A stretch of DNA of 9,644 nucleotides, from NCBI GenBank assembly GCA_009702305.1, contig WLIH01000051.1, positions 1 through 9,644 on the forward strand, written 5' to 3'. The position numbers and the translations under genes are program-made. The first letter of the stretch is position 1; every line of letters begins with the position of its first letter. The notes beneath the pieces are model-generated. The model saw only the letters and a list, made by a program, of their open reading frames with translations, searched no databases and was not told the origin of the DNA. Below are positions 1-6,211 of the stretch, one piece after another. This DNA is from Actinomycetota bacterium (lineage in GTDB: Bacteria; Actinomycetota; Actinomycetes; Propionibacteriales; Nocardioidaceae).

Positions 1-54
1 CGCGAACCTGACTGCACTCAGAGCAGTCCTGTCCGCGCCCGTGTTGGACAACGA
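1..54. other. Non-coding end of window, downstream of rplO
   Basis: These 54 bases follow the rplO stop codon on the minus strand and run to the window edge. No reading frame here resembles a known protein. In most bacteria the next gene is secY, so this is probably the start of the rplO-secY spacer; that is inference, because secY itself is not in the window. The only structure seen is the short inverted repeat at 10-28. Confidence 0.6.
10..28 (-). terminator. Short inverted repeat after rplO, possible weak terminator or spacer hairpin
   Basis: GACTGC at 10-15 pairs perfectly with GCAGTC at 23-28, giving a 6-bp stem and a 7-base loop. It starts 26 bases past the rplO stop on the transcribed strand. 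No T-rich tract follows, so it is not a classical intrinsic terminator. A 6-bp stem of moderate GC content could also occur by chance. The terminator label is tentative. Confidence 0.2.
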
Positions 55-495
55 TCAGACCAGGGTGGTCGTGCCGCCTGCGGCCTCGATCTTCTGGGTG
101 GCCGACGAGGAGAACGCGTTGGCGCTCACCTCGACCTTCACCGCCAGGTCGCCCTGGCCGAGGACCTTGACCGGCTGGCCCTTGCGGACCGCGCCACGGG
201 CGACGAGCTCGTCGACCGTCACGGCACCGCCGTCGGGGAACAGCTGGTTGATGCGGTCCAGGTTCACGACCTGGAACTCCACCTTGAACGGGTTCTTGAA
301 CCCCTTCAGCTTGGGGAGCCGCATGTGGATGGGCATCTGGCCACCCTCGAAGGCGACCGGGACCTGGTAGCGGGCCTTGGTGCCCTTGGTGCCACGGCCG
401 GCCGTCTTGCCCTTGGAGCCCTCACCGCGACCCACACGGGTCTTCGCGGTCTTGGCGCCGGGGGCGGGACGCAAGTGGTGCAGCTTGAGCGTCAT
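55..495 (-). CDS. rplO: 50S ribosomal protein L15
   Basis: L15 is a late-assembling 50S protein that contacts 23S rRNA. The 146-residue product has the expected family length. Its N-terminal third (residues about 10-45) is the long basic Gly/Arg/Lys-rich extension that threads into rRNA, including [17 protein letters not shown] at 22-38. It is followed by the [13 protein letters not shown] region at 50-62 and a C-terminal globular domain with KVLGQGDL near 110-117. The ATG start gives the typical [14 protein letters not shown]-terminus. It lies one base past the rpmD stop and has a very strong SD at 504-511. It is the last complete gene in the window; secY would normally come next. Nothing is odd in the protein. 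Confidence 0.98.
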   Translation of the reverse strand: MTLKLHHLRPAPGAKTAKTRVGRGEGSKGKTAGRGTKGTKARYQVPVAFEGGQMPIHMRLPKLKGFKNPFKVEFQVVNLDRINQLFPDGGAVTVDELVARGAVRKGQPVKVLGQGDLAVKVEVSANAFSSSATQKIEAAGGTTTLV

Positions 496-496
496 G

Positions 497-679
497 TCAG
501 TCGACCTCCTCGACCGTCACGAGGTGACGGACGGTGTGGACCATCCCGCGGATCTCGGGACGGTCCTCCTTGACGACCACGTCACCGATGCGCTTGAGCC
601 CGAGGCTGCGCACGGTGTCGCGCTGGTTGGCCTTGCAGCCGATGGTGGACTTGATCTGCTGGACCTTGAGCTGTGCCAT
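497..679 (-). CDS. rpmD: 50S ribosomal protein L30
   Basis: L30 is a small 50S protein present in many but not all bacteria. The product is 60 residues, the normal size. It has the family pattern: [24 protein letters not shown] at the N-terminus (strand, then helix), then the [14 protein letters not shown] strand near residues 43-56. A longer open frame extends upstream to 892, but it only shadows rpsE. The ATG at 679-677 is chosen because [12 protein letters not shown] is the conserved start and because it sits in a TGATG overlap with the rpsE stop. GGAGGTG lies 8 bases upstream, within rpsE codons. The C-terminal EEVD codons carry the SD of rplO. Confidence 0.97.
   Translation of the reverse strand: MAQLKVQQIKSTIGCKANQRDTVRSLGLKRIGDVVVKEDRPEIRGMVHTVRHLVTVEEVD
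504..511 (-). promoter_or_regulatory. Ribosome binding site of rplO inside rpmD
   Basis: On the minus strand this reads GAGGAGGT, a near-complete complement of the 16S rRNA 3' end, 8 bases before the rplO ATG. It lies within the last codons of rpmD (Glu-Glu-Val-Asp-stop), so L30 and L15 translation are probably coupled. Confidence 0.85.
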
Positions 680-1302
680 CAGGACGACACCTCCGCAGAG
701 GTGCCCGCCGGGACCTCGGCGCGAGCCTTGAGCAGGGCGGCCGGGGCCACCTGCTCGACCGGGAGACCACGGCGAGCCGCGACCTGCTCCGGCTGCTCGA
801 GCATCCGCAGAGCCTCCACCGTGGCGTGCACGATGTTGATCTGGTTGGACGAGCCGAGCGACTTGCTCAAGATGTCGTGGATGCCGGCGCACTCGAGCAC
901 CGCACGCACCGGGCCACCGGCGATGACGCCGGTACCAGGAGCGGCCGGACGCAGCATGACGACGCCAGCCGCCTTCTCGCCCTGCACCGGGTGCGGGATC
1001 GTGCCCTGGATGCGAGGGACGCGGAAGAATGCCTTCTTCGCCTCCTCGACGCCCTTGGCGATGGCCGCCGGGACTTCCTTGGCCTTGCCGTAGCCGACGC
1101 CGACCAGGCCGTCGCCGTCGCCGACGACCACGAGGGCGGTGAAGCTGAAGCGACGACCACCCTTCACGACCTTGGCGACTCGGTTGATCGCAACGACGCG
1201 CTCGATGTAGGCGGTCTTGTCAGCAGCCTGGCCGCCGCGACGATCGTCACGGCCTCCTCGGCGCTCGCCACCCGAGCGCTGTCCGCGCTGGGCTCCGCTC
1301 AT
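679..1302 (-). CDS. rpsE: 30S ribosomal protein S5
   Basis: S5 is a 30S protein at the mRNA entry region and a translational accuracy determinant. The 207-residue product is longer than the E. coli form (about 166). The extra length is a basic Gly/Arg/Asp-rich N-terminal segment (residues 1-26) and an Ala/Glu-rich C-terminal tail (from about 185). The core begins at [23 protein letters not shown] (32-54), which contains the loop where spectinomycin-resistance changes are known in other bacteria; here the loop looks wild type. The [13 protein letters not shown] motif (69-81) and the ribosomal S5 C-terminal domain ([17 protein letters not shown] onward) follow. Upstream is a 40-base gap after rplR with its own SD; downstream is a 1-base overlap with rpmD. 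Confidence 0.98.
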   Translation of the reverse strand: MSGAQRGQRSGGERRGGRDDRRGGQAADKTAYIERVVAINRVAKVVKGGRRFSFTALVVVGDGDGLVGVGYGKAKEVPAAIAKGVEEAKKAFFRVPRIQGTIPHPVQGEKAAGVVMLRPAAPGTGVIAGGPVRAVLECAGIHDILSKSLGSSNQINIVHATVEALRMLEQPEQVAARRGLPVEQVAPAALLKARAEVPAGTSAEVSS

Positions 1303-1309
1303 GAGACTT

Positions 1310-1315
1310 TCCTCT
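1310..1315 (-). promoter_or_regulatory. Ribosome binding site of rpsE
   Basis: AGAGGA on the minus strand lies 7 bases before the rpsE ATG, within the 40-base rplR-rpsE spacer. It supports the start at 1302 and shows that rpsE has an independent ribosome loading site rather than stop-start coupling with rplR. The rest of the spacer (1316-1342) shows no hairpin or promoter I could recognise. Confidence 0.75.
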
Positions 1316-1342
1316 TCTCTCTGTTTCTAGCTTGTCGTGCGA

Positions 1343-1726
1343 TCAGAAGGTCAGGCCGCCCGAGCGGGCGCCGTCCGCGAGGGCCGCGACGCGACCGTGG
1401 TACTTGTTGCCGGCGCGGTCGAAGACGACTCCGTCGACTCCGGCAGCCTTGGCACGCTCGGCGACGAGCTCGCCGACCTTCTTCGCCTTGGCGGTCTTGT
1501 CGCCCGAGTAGGAGCGCAGGTCGCCCTCCATGGTCGAGGCGGACGCCAGGGTCTTGCCGACGAGGTCGTCGACGACCTGGACCGTGATGTGCTTGGAGCT
1601 GCGGGTCACGACCAGGCGCGGACGCTCGGCGGTGCCGGAGATCTTCTTGCGACCACGGACCTGACGACGCAGGCGCGACTTGACGCGAGCGGCGGTGTGC
1701 TTGTTGTTCGACAGGGAGATACCCAT
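1343..1726 (-). CDS. rplR: 50S ribosomal protein L18
   Basis: L18 binds 5S rRNA together with L5 and helps place the 5S particle in the central protuberance. The 127-residue product has the usual bacterial length. Visible features are the basic N-terminus ([23 protein letters not shown], about 17-38), the strand with [13 protein letters not shown] (42-54), and the C-terminal signature [22 protein letters not shown] (100-121). An open frame continues upstream to 1870 inside rplF, but the ATG at 1726-1724 gives the conserved [18 protein letters not shown] start. It lies one base after the rplF stop (TGA-C-ATG), with purine-rich GGAAAGG and GGTAAG upstream in rplF codons. Confidence 0.97.
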   Translation of the reverse strand: MGISLSNNKHTAARVKSRLRRQVRGRKKISGTAERPRLVVTRSSKHITVQVVDDLVGKTLASASTMEGDLRSYSGDKTAKAKKVGELVAERAKAAGVDGVVFDRAGNKYHGRVAALADGARSGGLTF

Positions 1727-1727
1727 G

Positions 1728-2270
1728 TCACTTACCAGCCTTTCCGACCTTGCGGCGGATGTGCTCGCCGGCGTAACGAACACCCTTGCCCTTGTAGGGC
1801 TCGGGCTTGCGCAGCTTGCGGATCTTCGCGGCGGTCTCGCCGACGAGCTGCTTGTCGATGCCGATGACACCGAGCTTGGTCGGGCTCTCGACGGCGAAGG
1901 TGATGCCCTCCGGCGCGTCGAAGATGATGACGTGCGAGTAGCCGAGCTGGAACTCGAGCTGGGTGGGGCCCTTGGAGATCACGCGGTAACCCACGCCGAC
2001 GATCTCGAGCTTCTTCTCGTAGCCCTCGGTGACGCCGACGACCATGTTGTTGACCAGGGTGCGGGTCAGGCCGTGGAGCGACTTGCTGATCCGGTGCTCG
2101 TCGGGGCGCTTGACGTCCAGGACGCCTTCCTCACCCTTCTCGACCACGATCGGGGCAGCGACACTGTGCGACAGGGTGCCCTTGGGGCCCTTGACCGTGA
2201 CGAGGGGGCCATCGATGGCCACGTCGACACCGGACGGGACCGTGACGGGGAGCTTGCCAATACGCGACAT
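1728..2270 (-). CDS. rplF: 50S ribosomal protein L6
   Basis: L6 is a two-domain 50S protein at the base of the L7/L12 stalk, near the sarcin-ricin loop and elongation factor site. The 180-residue product matches the family length. The [18 protein letters not shown]-terminus, the [21 protein letters not shown] stretch between the two repeats (66-86), and the C-terminal signature [14 protein letters not shown] (156-169) are all present. The ATG has an SD (2281-2288) in the 29-base spacer after rpsH. The last codons (GKAGK-stop) provide the purine-rich stretch used by rplR one base downstream. No truncation or unusual insert is seen. Confidence 0.98.
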   Translation of the reverse strand: MSRIGKLPVTVPSGVDVAIDGPLVTVKGPKGTLSHSVAAPIVVEKGEEGVLDVKRPDEHRISKSLHGLTRTLVNNMVVGVTEGYEKKLEIVGVGYRVISKGPTQLEFQLGYSHVIIFDAPEGITFAVESPTKLGVIGIDKQLVGETAAKIRKLRKPEPYKGKGVRYAGEHIRRKVGKAGK

Positions 2271-2280
2271 GCTGGTGTTT

Positions 2281-2288
2281 CTCCTTCT
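2281..2288 (-). promoter_or_regulatory. Ribosome binding site of rplF
   Basis: AGAAGGAG on the minus strand, about 10 bases before the rplF ATG, lies in the 29-base gap between rpsH and rplF. It supports the start at 2270. Confidence 0.7.
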
Positions 2289-2299
2289 CGGTCTCGTCG

Positions 2300-2707
2300 T
2301 TACCAGACGTAGGCGAGGACTTCCCCACCCACGCCCTTCTGGTTTGCCTGGCGGTCGGTCAGCAGGCCCTGGCTCGTCGAGATGATCGCGACGCCCAGGC
2401 CGCCGAGCACCTTCGGGAGACCCGTGTGCTTGGCGTAGACCCGGAGACCGGGCTTGCTGATGCGGCGCACACCGGCGAGCGAGCGCTCACGGTTGCGGCC
2501 GTACTTGAGGGTGATGGTCAGCGTCTTGCCGACCTCGCCCTCGGCGGGGTCGACGACCACGTAGGAGGCGATGTAGCCCTCCTGCTGGAGGATGTCGGCC
2601 ACGCCCTGCTTGAGCTTGCTGTACGGCATGGACACCGCATCGTGGTACGCCTGGTTGGCGTTGCGCAGACGAGTCAGCATGTCTGCGATCGGGTCAGTCA
2701 TGGTCAT
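2300..2707 (-). CDS. rpsH: 30S ribosomal protein S8
   Basis: S8 is a primary 16S rRNA-binding protein needed to assemble the 30S platform. In E. coli it also represses the spc operon by binding mRNA near the start of the L5 gene; no equivalent site was identified here. The 135-residue product has normal length. It begins [18 protein letters not shown] and ends with the S8 signature: [13 protein letters not shown] (109-121) and GGEVLAYVW (127-135). The first of two in-frame ATGs is chosen because [11 protein letters not shown] is the usual actinobacterial start; starting at the second would remove only two residues. The SD is diffuse (an AGAGAGAG purine run about 10 bases upstream). It is the only gene in the window with a TAA stop. 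A 77-base spacer with a hairpin precedes it. Confidence 0.97.
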   Translation of the reverse strand: MTMTDPIADMLTRLRNANQAYHDAVSMPYSKLKQGVADILQQEGYIASYVVVDPAEGEVGKTLTITLKYGRNRERSLAGVRRISKPGLRVYAKHTGLPKVLGGLGVAIISTSQGLLTDRQANQKGVGGEVLAYVW

Positions 2708-2784
2708 GGAGGTTGTTCTCTCTCTTCTGTGGTTTCGCGTCCCCCGCAGGGCACGCGACCTTCAGCGGTAGTGGAGGCTGGTGG
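2708..2784 (-). other. 77-base rpsN-rpsH spacer
   Basis: This is the second-longest gap between genes in the window. It contains an imperfect GC-rich hairpin (2736-2757) and, nearer rpsH, a purine-rich run (AGAAGAGAGAGAAC) that serves as a weak ribosome binding region. I see no convincing -10/-35 promoter pair and no reading frame worth calling. Confidence 0.6.
2736..2757 (-). promoter_or_regulatory. GC-rich hairpin with UGCG tetraloop between rpsN and rpsH
   Basis: On the transcribed strand CGCGT pairs with ACGCG, then a G-G mismatch, then CCC pairs with GGG, closing a UGCG loop: 8 bp in a 22-base element. A loop of the form C(UNCG)G is known to be exceptionally stable. No U tract follows, so a simple intrinsic terminator is unlikely. 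It could be a processing or pausing element, an mRNA stability element, or a protein-binding site. Function is inferred only from position and stability. Confidence 0.35.
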
Positions 2785-2970
2785 TCACCAGGAGGACTTG
2801 GTCACGCCGGGCAGCTCGCCGCGGTGGGCCATCTCCCGCAGGCAGATCCGGCACAGGCCGAACTTGCGGTAGACGGCCTTCGGGCGGCCGCAGCGCTGGC
2901 AGCGGGTGTAACCGCGGACCGCGAACTTGGGCTTGCGAGCGGCCTTGACCTTGAGAGCGGTCTTCGCCAT
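2785..2970 (-). CDS. rpsN: 30S ribosomal protein S14, zinc-binding type (type Z)
   Basis: S14 is a 30S head protein. This 61-residue form is the short zinc-binding version (often named rpsZ), in contrast to the roughly 100-residue cysteine-free form. Four cysteines, C24, C27, C40 and C43, form a CX2C-X12-CX2C zinc ribbon, followed by the conserved [25 protein letters not shown] region (37-61). The ATG is one base past the rplE stop (TGA-C-ATG), and AAGGAG lies 7 bases upstream inside the last rplE codons. Many actinobacteria carry a second, zinc-free S14 elsewhere that is induced by zinc starvation; whether this genome does cannot be seen here. The gene symbol is given without the type suffix. 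Confidence 0.97.
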
Positions 2971-2971
2971 G

Positions 2972-3571
2972 TCAGTTCTCCTTGAACGGGAAGCCGAGCT
3001 GCTTGAGCAGCGCGCGGCCCTGGTCGTCGGTGGTCGCCGTGGTGACGATCGTGATGTCCATACCGCGCGAGCGGTCGATCTTGTCCTGGTCGATCTCGTG
3101 GAACATGACCTGCTCGGTCAGACCGAAGGTGTAGTTGCCACGGCCGTCGAACTGACCCGGGTTGAGCCCGCGGAAGTCGCGGATGCGGGGCAGTGCGAGG
3201 GAGAGCAGGCGGTCCAGGAACTCCCACATGCGGTCGCCGCGCAGCGTGGTGTGCGCACCGATCGGCATGCCCTCGCGCAGCTTGAACTGCGCGATGGACT
3301 TGCGGGCCTTGGTCACGAGCGGCTTCTGACCGGTGATCGCGGTGAGGTCCTTGACCGCACCCTCGATCAGCTTCGAGTCGCGAGCAGCCTCGCCGACGCC
3401 CATGTTGACCACGATCTTCACGAGACCGGGGACCTGCATGACGTTGGGGATCTCGAACTCGGCCTTGAGCGCGGGGAGGATCTCCTCGCGGTAGCGGGTC
3501 TTGAGCCGCGGCGTCACGGACGCGCTGGCGACACCAGCGGTCTCGACCGCCTCGGTCTGGGTCTCGGTCAT
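2972..3571 (-). CDS. rplE: 50S ribosomal protein L5
   Basis: L5 binds 5S rRNA and forms part of the central protuberance, contacting P-site tRNA and S13. The 199-residue product is about 20 residues longer than the E. coli protein. The difference is an acidic/Ala/Thr-rich N-terminal leader ([19 protein letters not shown]) before [11 protein letters not shown]. Core landmarks are [16 protein letters not shown] (47-62), [22 protein letters not shown] (80-101), and the C-terminal FPEID-like region, here [24 protein letters not shown] (156-179). The start overlaps the rplX stop by one base (TGATG) and has AAGGA 6 bases upstream, which favours the long N-terminus. The final codons (FKEN-stop) hold the SD of the S14 gene. 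Confidence 0.98.
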
Positions 3572-3933
3572 CAGATTTCCTTGCCGGTCTTGCGCGAGAT
3601 GCGGACGCTGCGCTCGGCCTGGTACGTCGAGCCGTCGGGGCGACGCTTGGTGACCTCGTCACGGCGGAAGCCGATCCGGGTCACGCCGTCGCCCTCGACC
3701 AGCATCACGTTGGACACGTGGATCGGGGCCTCGGTGGTGATGATGCCGCCGGTGTTGCCGGCGCGGCCACCCTGGTTCACGACCTTGGTGTGCTTCTTGA
3801 TGCGGTTGACACCCTCGACGATGACCCGCTGCTCCTCACGGAGCACCTGGATCACCTTGCCCTCGGCGCCCTTGTCCTTGCCGGCGATCACCTTGACGGT
3901 GTCGCCCTTCTTGATGTTCACAGAGTTGGCCAT
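3571..3933 (-). CDS. rplX: 50S ribosomal protein L24
   Basis: L24 is an early assembly initiator that binds the 5' region of 23S rRNA and lies near the peptide exit tunnel. The 120-residue product is slightly longer than E. coli L24 (about 104). A KOW motif is evident at about 6-33 ([21 protein letters not shown]). [11 protein letters not shown] (40-50) and the [16 protein letters not shown] region (63-78) follow. The C-terminal 25 residues are basic. The start is supported by GGAGGT 10 bases upstream, lying within the last codons of rplN (PEVL-stop); three bases separate the genes. The stop overlaps the rplE start by one base. Confidence 0.97.
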   Translation of the reverse strand: MANSVNIKKGDTVKVIAGKDKGAEGKVIQVLREEQRVIVEGVNRIKKHTKVVNQGGRAGNTGGIITTEAPIHVSNVMLVEGDGVTRIGFRRDEVTKRRPDGSTYQAERSVRISRKTGKEI

Positions 3934-3936
3934 GAC

Positions 3937-4305
3937 TCAGAGCACCTCCGGTGCGAGCGAGATGATCTTCATGAACTTCTTCTCGCGCAGCTCGCGGCCC
4001 ACGGGACCGAAGATGCGCGTGCCACGGGGCTCGCCGTCGTTCTTGAGGATCACGGCGGCGTTCTCGTCGAAGCGGATGTACGAACCGTCGGCACGACGGC
4101 GCTCCTTGACGGTGCGAACGATGACGGCCTTGACGACGTCACCCTTCTTCACGTTGCCACCGGGGATCGCGTCCTTGACGGTGGCGACGATGACGTCACC
4201 GATACCGGCGTAGCGCCGACCCGAGCCACCGAGGACACGGATGCAAAGGATCTCCTTGGCACCGGTGTTGTCGGCGACCTTGAGTCGCGACTCCTGCTGG
4301 ATCAT
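3937..4305 (-). CDS. rplN: 50S ribosomal protein L14
   Basis: L14 is a highly conserved 50S interface protein that contacts 16S rRNA helix 14 in the intersubunit bridge; it is also the docking site for the silencing factor RsfS in other bacteria. The product is 122 residues, exactly the usual length. It begins [19 protein letters not shown], has the signature [16 protein letters not shown] (35-50) with [13 protein letters not shown], and ends [15 protein letters not shown]. It is the first gene after the 123-base gap, so it opens the spc half of the cluster, as in E. coli. The SD AGGAG lies at 4313-4317, 7 bases before the ATG. Confidence 0.98.
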   Translation of the reverse strand: MIQQESRLKVADNTGAKEILCIRVLGGSGRRYAGIGDVIVATVKDAIPGGNVKKGDVVKAVIVRTVKERRRADGSYIRFDENAAVILKNDGEPRGTRIFGPVGRELREKKFMKIISLAPEVL

Positions 4306-4312
4306 TGAGTTT

Positions 4313-4317
4313 CTCCT
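4313..4317 (-). promoter_or_regulatory. Ribosome binding site of rplN
   Basis: AGGAG on the minus strand is 7 bases before the rplN ATG. It lies outside any gene, only 16 bases downstream of the 9-bp hairpin at 4334-4357, so a protein or RNA fold on that hairpin could affect access to it. Confidence 0.8.
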
Positions 4318-4321
4318 GGTT

Positions 4322-4369
4322 GTCGAACTGGTTCTCGCGGTCTCACCGGACCGCGAGCCTGGTCGAACT
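4322..4369. repeat. 8-base direct repeat flanking the rplN-upstream hairpin
   Basis: GTCGAACT occurs at 4322-4329 and again at 4362-4369, exactly 40 bases apart and on either side of the 9-bp inverted repeat. It may be a binding site pair, a trace of local duplication, or chance. Confidence 0.4.
4334..4357 (-). promoter_or_regulatory. Perfect 9-bp hairpin upstream of rplN
   Basis: CTCGCGGTC (4334-4342) and GACCGCGAG (4349-4357) are perfect inverted repeats around a 6-base loop. In the transcript the stem ends 16 bases before the rplN SD. No U tract follows. It may be an attenuator, an RNA processing site, or the binding site of an autoregulating ribosomal protein at the start of the spc half. 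The pairing is seen directly; any function is inference. Confidence 0.45.
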
Positions 4370-4404
4370 CGTGGTGGAATCCGCGCCGGTGGGCACGGAG
4401 GGTG

Positions 4405-4420
4405 TCGCCCCGGAGGGCGA
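4405..4420 (-). terminator. Hairpin with UCCG tetraloop after rpsQ, possible terminator or 3' stability element
   Basis: TCGCCC (4405-4410) and GGGCGA (4415-4420) form a perfect 6-bp stem; on the transcribed strand the loop is UCCG closed by C-G, a very stable UNCG-type tetraloop. It begins 9 bases past the rpsQ stop, where a 3' end structure would be expected. No U tract follows, so efficient intrinsic termination is doubtful, although U-poor hairpins have been proposed as terminators in actinobacteria. Confidence 0.35.
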
Positions 4421-4428
4421 GCGAGGTG

Positions 4429-4704
4429 CTACTTGGCCTTCTCGAGGATCTCGACGACGCGCCAGCGCTTGGTGGCCGACAGCGGACGCGTCTCCATGAG
4501 GAGGACGCGGTCGCCGATGCCGCACTCGTTCTGCTCGTCGTGGGCCTTGTACTTGCTGGTGCGACGCAGCACCTTGCCGTACATGGCGTGCTTGACGCGG
4601 TCCTCGACGGACACGACCACGGTCTTGTCCATCTTGTCGCTGACGACCAGGCCCTCACGGACCTTGCGGGCGCTGCGGGCGCCGGTCTCGGTCTGCTCGG
4701 TCAT
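4429..4704 (-). CDS. rpsQ: 30S ribosomal protein S17
   Basis: S17 is an early-binding 30S protein with an OB fold that contacts 16S rRNA helices 7 and 11. The 91-residue product fits the family. After a short polar leader (residues 1-13) come the conserved [21 protein letters not shown] (14-34), [19 protein letters not shown] (39-57), the [24 protein letters not shown] signature (64-87) and a Lys-rich end. Its ATG overlaps the rpmC stop by 4 bases (ATGA), with GGAGGAG 5 bases upstream in the rpmC Glu-Glu codons. It is the last gene of the S10 half and the only one in the window that ends in TAG. The boundary spacer follows. Confidence 0.98.
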   Translation of the reverse strand: MTEQTETGARSARKVREGLVVSDKMDKTVVVSVEDRVKHAMYGKVLRRTSKYKAHDEQNECGIGDRVLLMETRPLSATKRWRVVEILEKAK

Positions 4705-4943
4705 GCCGTCTCCTCCGTGCTAGAACCCGGGGCGGTCCGGATGCCGAGCTCGCGCTCGCGCACCACGGTGTAGATCCGGGCGATGTCCTTCTTGACCGTG
4801 CGAAGCCGGCCGTGGCTCTCCAGCTGGCCGGTGGCCGCCTGGAAGCGGAGGTTGAACAGCTCCTCCTTGGCCTCGCGCAGCTTGGCCTCGATGTCGACGT
4901 CGTTGAGATCGTCGAGCTCGTGGGCAGCGATACCGCTTGCCAT
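4701..4943 (-). CDS. rpmC: 50S ribosomal protein L29
   Basis: L29 is a small helical 50S protein near the tunnel exit, where it neighbours L23 and nascent-chain factors. The 80-residue product has the classic two-helix hairpin: [32 protein letters not shown] (about 12-43), including the [12 protein letters not shown] signature (29-41), then [22 protein letters not shown] (46-67). A short Ala/His N-terminal leader and an acidic tail flank the helices. The ATG overlaps the rplP stop by one base (TGATG). The only SD candidate is weak (GGCGGG about 9 bases upstream), so this gene may depend on coupling to rplP. Its last codons (STEETA-stop) contain the SD of rpsQ. Confidence 0.97.
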   Translation of the reverse strand: MASGIAAHELDDLNDVDIEAKLREAKEELFNLRFQAATGQLESHGRLRTVKKDIARIYTVVRERELGIRTAPGSSTEETA

Positions 4944-5362
4944 CAGAATTCACCCGCCTCTCGCGAGATGAACCGGCACTTCATCGGGAGCTTGTGCATC
5001 GCGCGGCGCATGGCCTCGCGAGCGACGTCCTCGGTGACACCGGAGAGTTCGAACATGACGCGGCCGGGCTTGACGTTCGCCACCCACCACTCGGGGGAGC
5101 CCTTACCGGAACCCATGCGGGTCTCGGCGGGCTTCTTGGTCAGCGGGCGGTCGGGGTAGATGTTGATCCACACCTTGCCGCCACGCTTGATGTGACGGGT
5201 CATGGCGATACGAGCCGACTCGATCTGTCGGTTGGTCACGTAGTGACCCTCGACCGCCTGGATGCCGAACTCGCCGAAGGCGAGCTTGGTCCCACCCTTG
5301 GCCGCACCCGTCCGCTTGGGGTGGTGCTGCTTGCGGTGCTTGACACGACGGGGCATCAACAT
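4943..5362 (-). CDS. rplP: 50S ribosomal protein L16
   Basis: L16 is a late assembly 50S protein that lines the A-site tRNA corridor. The 139-residue length is standard. The N-terminus [19 protein letters not shown], the [28 protein letters not shown] segment (39-66) and the [15 protein letters not shown] motif (81-95) are all typical. The Arg at 82 corresponds to the arginine that is hydroxylated in E. coli L16, though no modification can be inferred here. The ATG follows the rpsC stop by three bases (TGA-GCC-ATG), and GGAGG lies 8 bases upstream within the rpsC Glu-Ala codons. The stop overlaps rpmC by one base. Confidence 0.98.
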   Translation of the reverse strand: MLMPRRVKHRKQHHPKRTGAAKGGTKLAFGEFGIQAVEGHYVTNRQIESARIAMTRHIKRGGKVWINIYPDRPLTKKPAETRMGSGKGSPEWWVANVKPGRVMFELSGVTEDVAREAMRRAMHKLPMKCRFISREAGEF

Positions 5363-5365
5363 GGC

Positions 5366-6211
5366 TCAGGCCTCCGATCCGGCTGCGGTGTCAGCGGCGG
5401 CCACGGGAGCGGCAGCTGCCTCGGCCGGGGCCTCGGCAGGAGCGTCCGAACGGGCCGGACGGTCGCTGCGGGTGCCACGGCTGGGACGCTCGGCGCCACG
5501 GTCGTTGCCGCGGGCCGGGCGGGCGGCGCCGCCGCGGCCGGGGACGCCGGCCTTGGCTGCAGCCTGGGCCTGACGCTCGGCACGGGTGCCGGCGACCTCG
5601 CCCTTGTAGATCCAGACCTTCACGCCGATACGGCCGAAGGTCGTCTTGGCCTCGTAGAAGCCGTAGTCGATGTCGGCACGCAGGGTGTGCAGCGGCACGC
5701 GACCCTCGCGGTAGAACTCGGTGCGCGACATCTCGGCGCCGTTGAGACGACCCGAGCACTGGATCCGGATGCCCTTGGCACCCGAGCGCATCGTCGTCTG
5801 CATGGCCTTGCGCATGGCGCGGCGGAACTGCACGCGGCCGGCGAGCTGCTCGGCGACACCCTGGGCGACCAGCTGTGCGTCGAGCTCGGGGCTCTTGACC
5901 TCGAGGATGTTCAGCTGGACCTGCTTGCCGGTGAGCTTCTCGAGCTCGCCGCGGATGCGGTCGGCCTCGGCGCCACGGCGACCGATCACGATGCCCGGAC
6001 GCGCGGTGTGGATGTCCACACGGACGCGCTCACGGGTGCGCTCGATCTCGACCTTGGCGATGCCGGCCCGCTCCATGCCCTTGCTGAGCAGCTTGCGGAT
6101 CGCGACGTCCTCGCCGACGTAGGCCTTGTACAGCTTGTCGGCGTACCAGCGGGACTTGTGGTCCGTGCTGATGCCCAGGCGGAAGCCGTTGGGATTGATC
6201 TTCTGGCCCAT
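5366..6211 (-). CDS. rpsC: 30S ribosomal protein S3 with long Ala/Pro/Arg tail
   Basis: S3 forms part of the mRNA entry channel with S4 and S5 and contributes to helicase activity of the ribosome. The chosen start gives 281 residues; an open frame continues upstream to 6340, but it shadows rpl[16 protein letters not shown] is the conserved N-terminus, and the ATG lies in a TGATG overlap with the rplV stop, with GGAAAGAG 6 bases upstream. A KH type 2 domain covers about 38-107 with GRRG at 77-80. The C-terminal S3 domain covers about 120-205 with the signature ending in [14 protein letters not shown]. Residues 209-281 form a low-complexity tail: first basic and Gly/Arg-rich, then Ala/Pro/Glu-rich. 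Similar tails are common in actinobacterial S3. Confidence 0.98.
   Translation of the reverse strand: MGQKINPNGFRLGISTDHKSRWYADKLYKAYVGEDVAIRKLLSKGMERAGIAKVEIERTRERVRVDIHTARPGIVIGRRGAEADRIRGELEKLTGKQVQLNILEVKSPELDAQLVAQGVAEQLAGRVQFRRAMRKAMQTTMRSGAKGIRIQCSGRLNGAEMSRTEFYREGRVPLHTLRADIDYGFYEAKTTFGRIGVKVWIYKGEVAGTRAERQAQAAAKAGVPGRGGAARPARGNDRGAERPSRGTRSDRPARSDAPAEAPAEAAAAPVAAADTAAGSEA

Larger units (their letters stand above)
4306..4428 (-). other. 123-base S10/spc boundary spacer
   Basis: This is the largest gap in the window and separates rpsQ from rplN, the junction between the S10 and spc operons in E. coli. It contains two perfect inverted repeats (4405-4420 and 4334-4357), an 8-base direct repeat bracketing the second one, and the rplN ribosome binding site. 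I looked on the minus strand for a TANNNT-type -10 and a TTGAC-type -35 element and found no convincing pair, so a promoter is neither shown nor excluded. Open frames crossing the spacer are GC-driven and resemble nothing. Confidence 0.7.

Noticed and set aside
1..54. Start of secY at the low-coordinate end
   Set aside because: No start codon followed by SecY-like hydrophobic sequence is present in the 54 bases. secY is expected next but lies outside the window if present.
2802..3662. Minus-strand open frame (286 codons) overlapping rplE, the S14 gene and the end of rplX out of frame
   Set aside because: It is rich in Arg, Ala, Pro and Ser, typical of an out-of-frame reading of GC-rich coding DNA, and conflicts with L5, S14 and L24, which are certain.
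2927..4213. Plus-strand open frame (428 codons) opposite rplE, rplX and rplN
   Set aside because: It spans three unrelated genes on the other strand and its composition changes at their borders, as expected of a shadow frame.
4306..4428. A promoter for the spc half inside the spacer
   Set aside because: I could not find a convincing -10/-35 pair on the minus strand. A promoter is possible because actinobacterial promoters are degenerate, but the sequence does not support a call.
4302..4658. Minus-strand open frame running from rpsQ through the boundary spacer
   Set aside because: It is out of frame with S17 and reads as Ser/Arg/Thr-rich sequence with no similarity I recognise. The spacer is better explained as non-coding with hairpins.
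5391..5590. Repeated Ala/Pro/Arg codons as a DNA tandem repeat or CRISPR-like array
   Set aside because: The stretch encodes the low-complexity S3 tail. There is no regular repeat unit or spacer structure at the DNA level.
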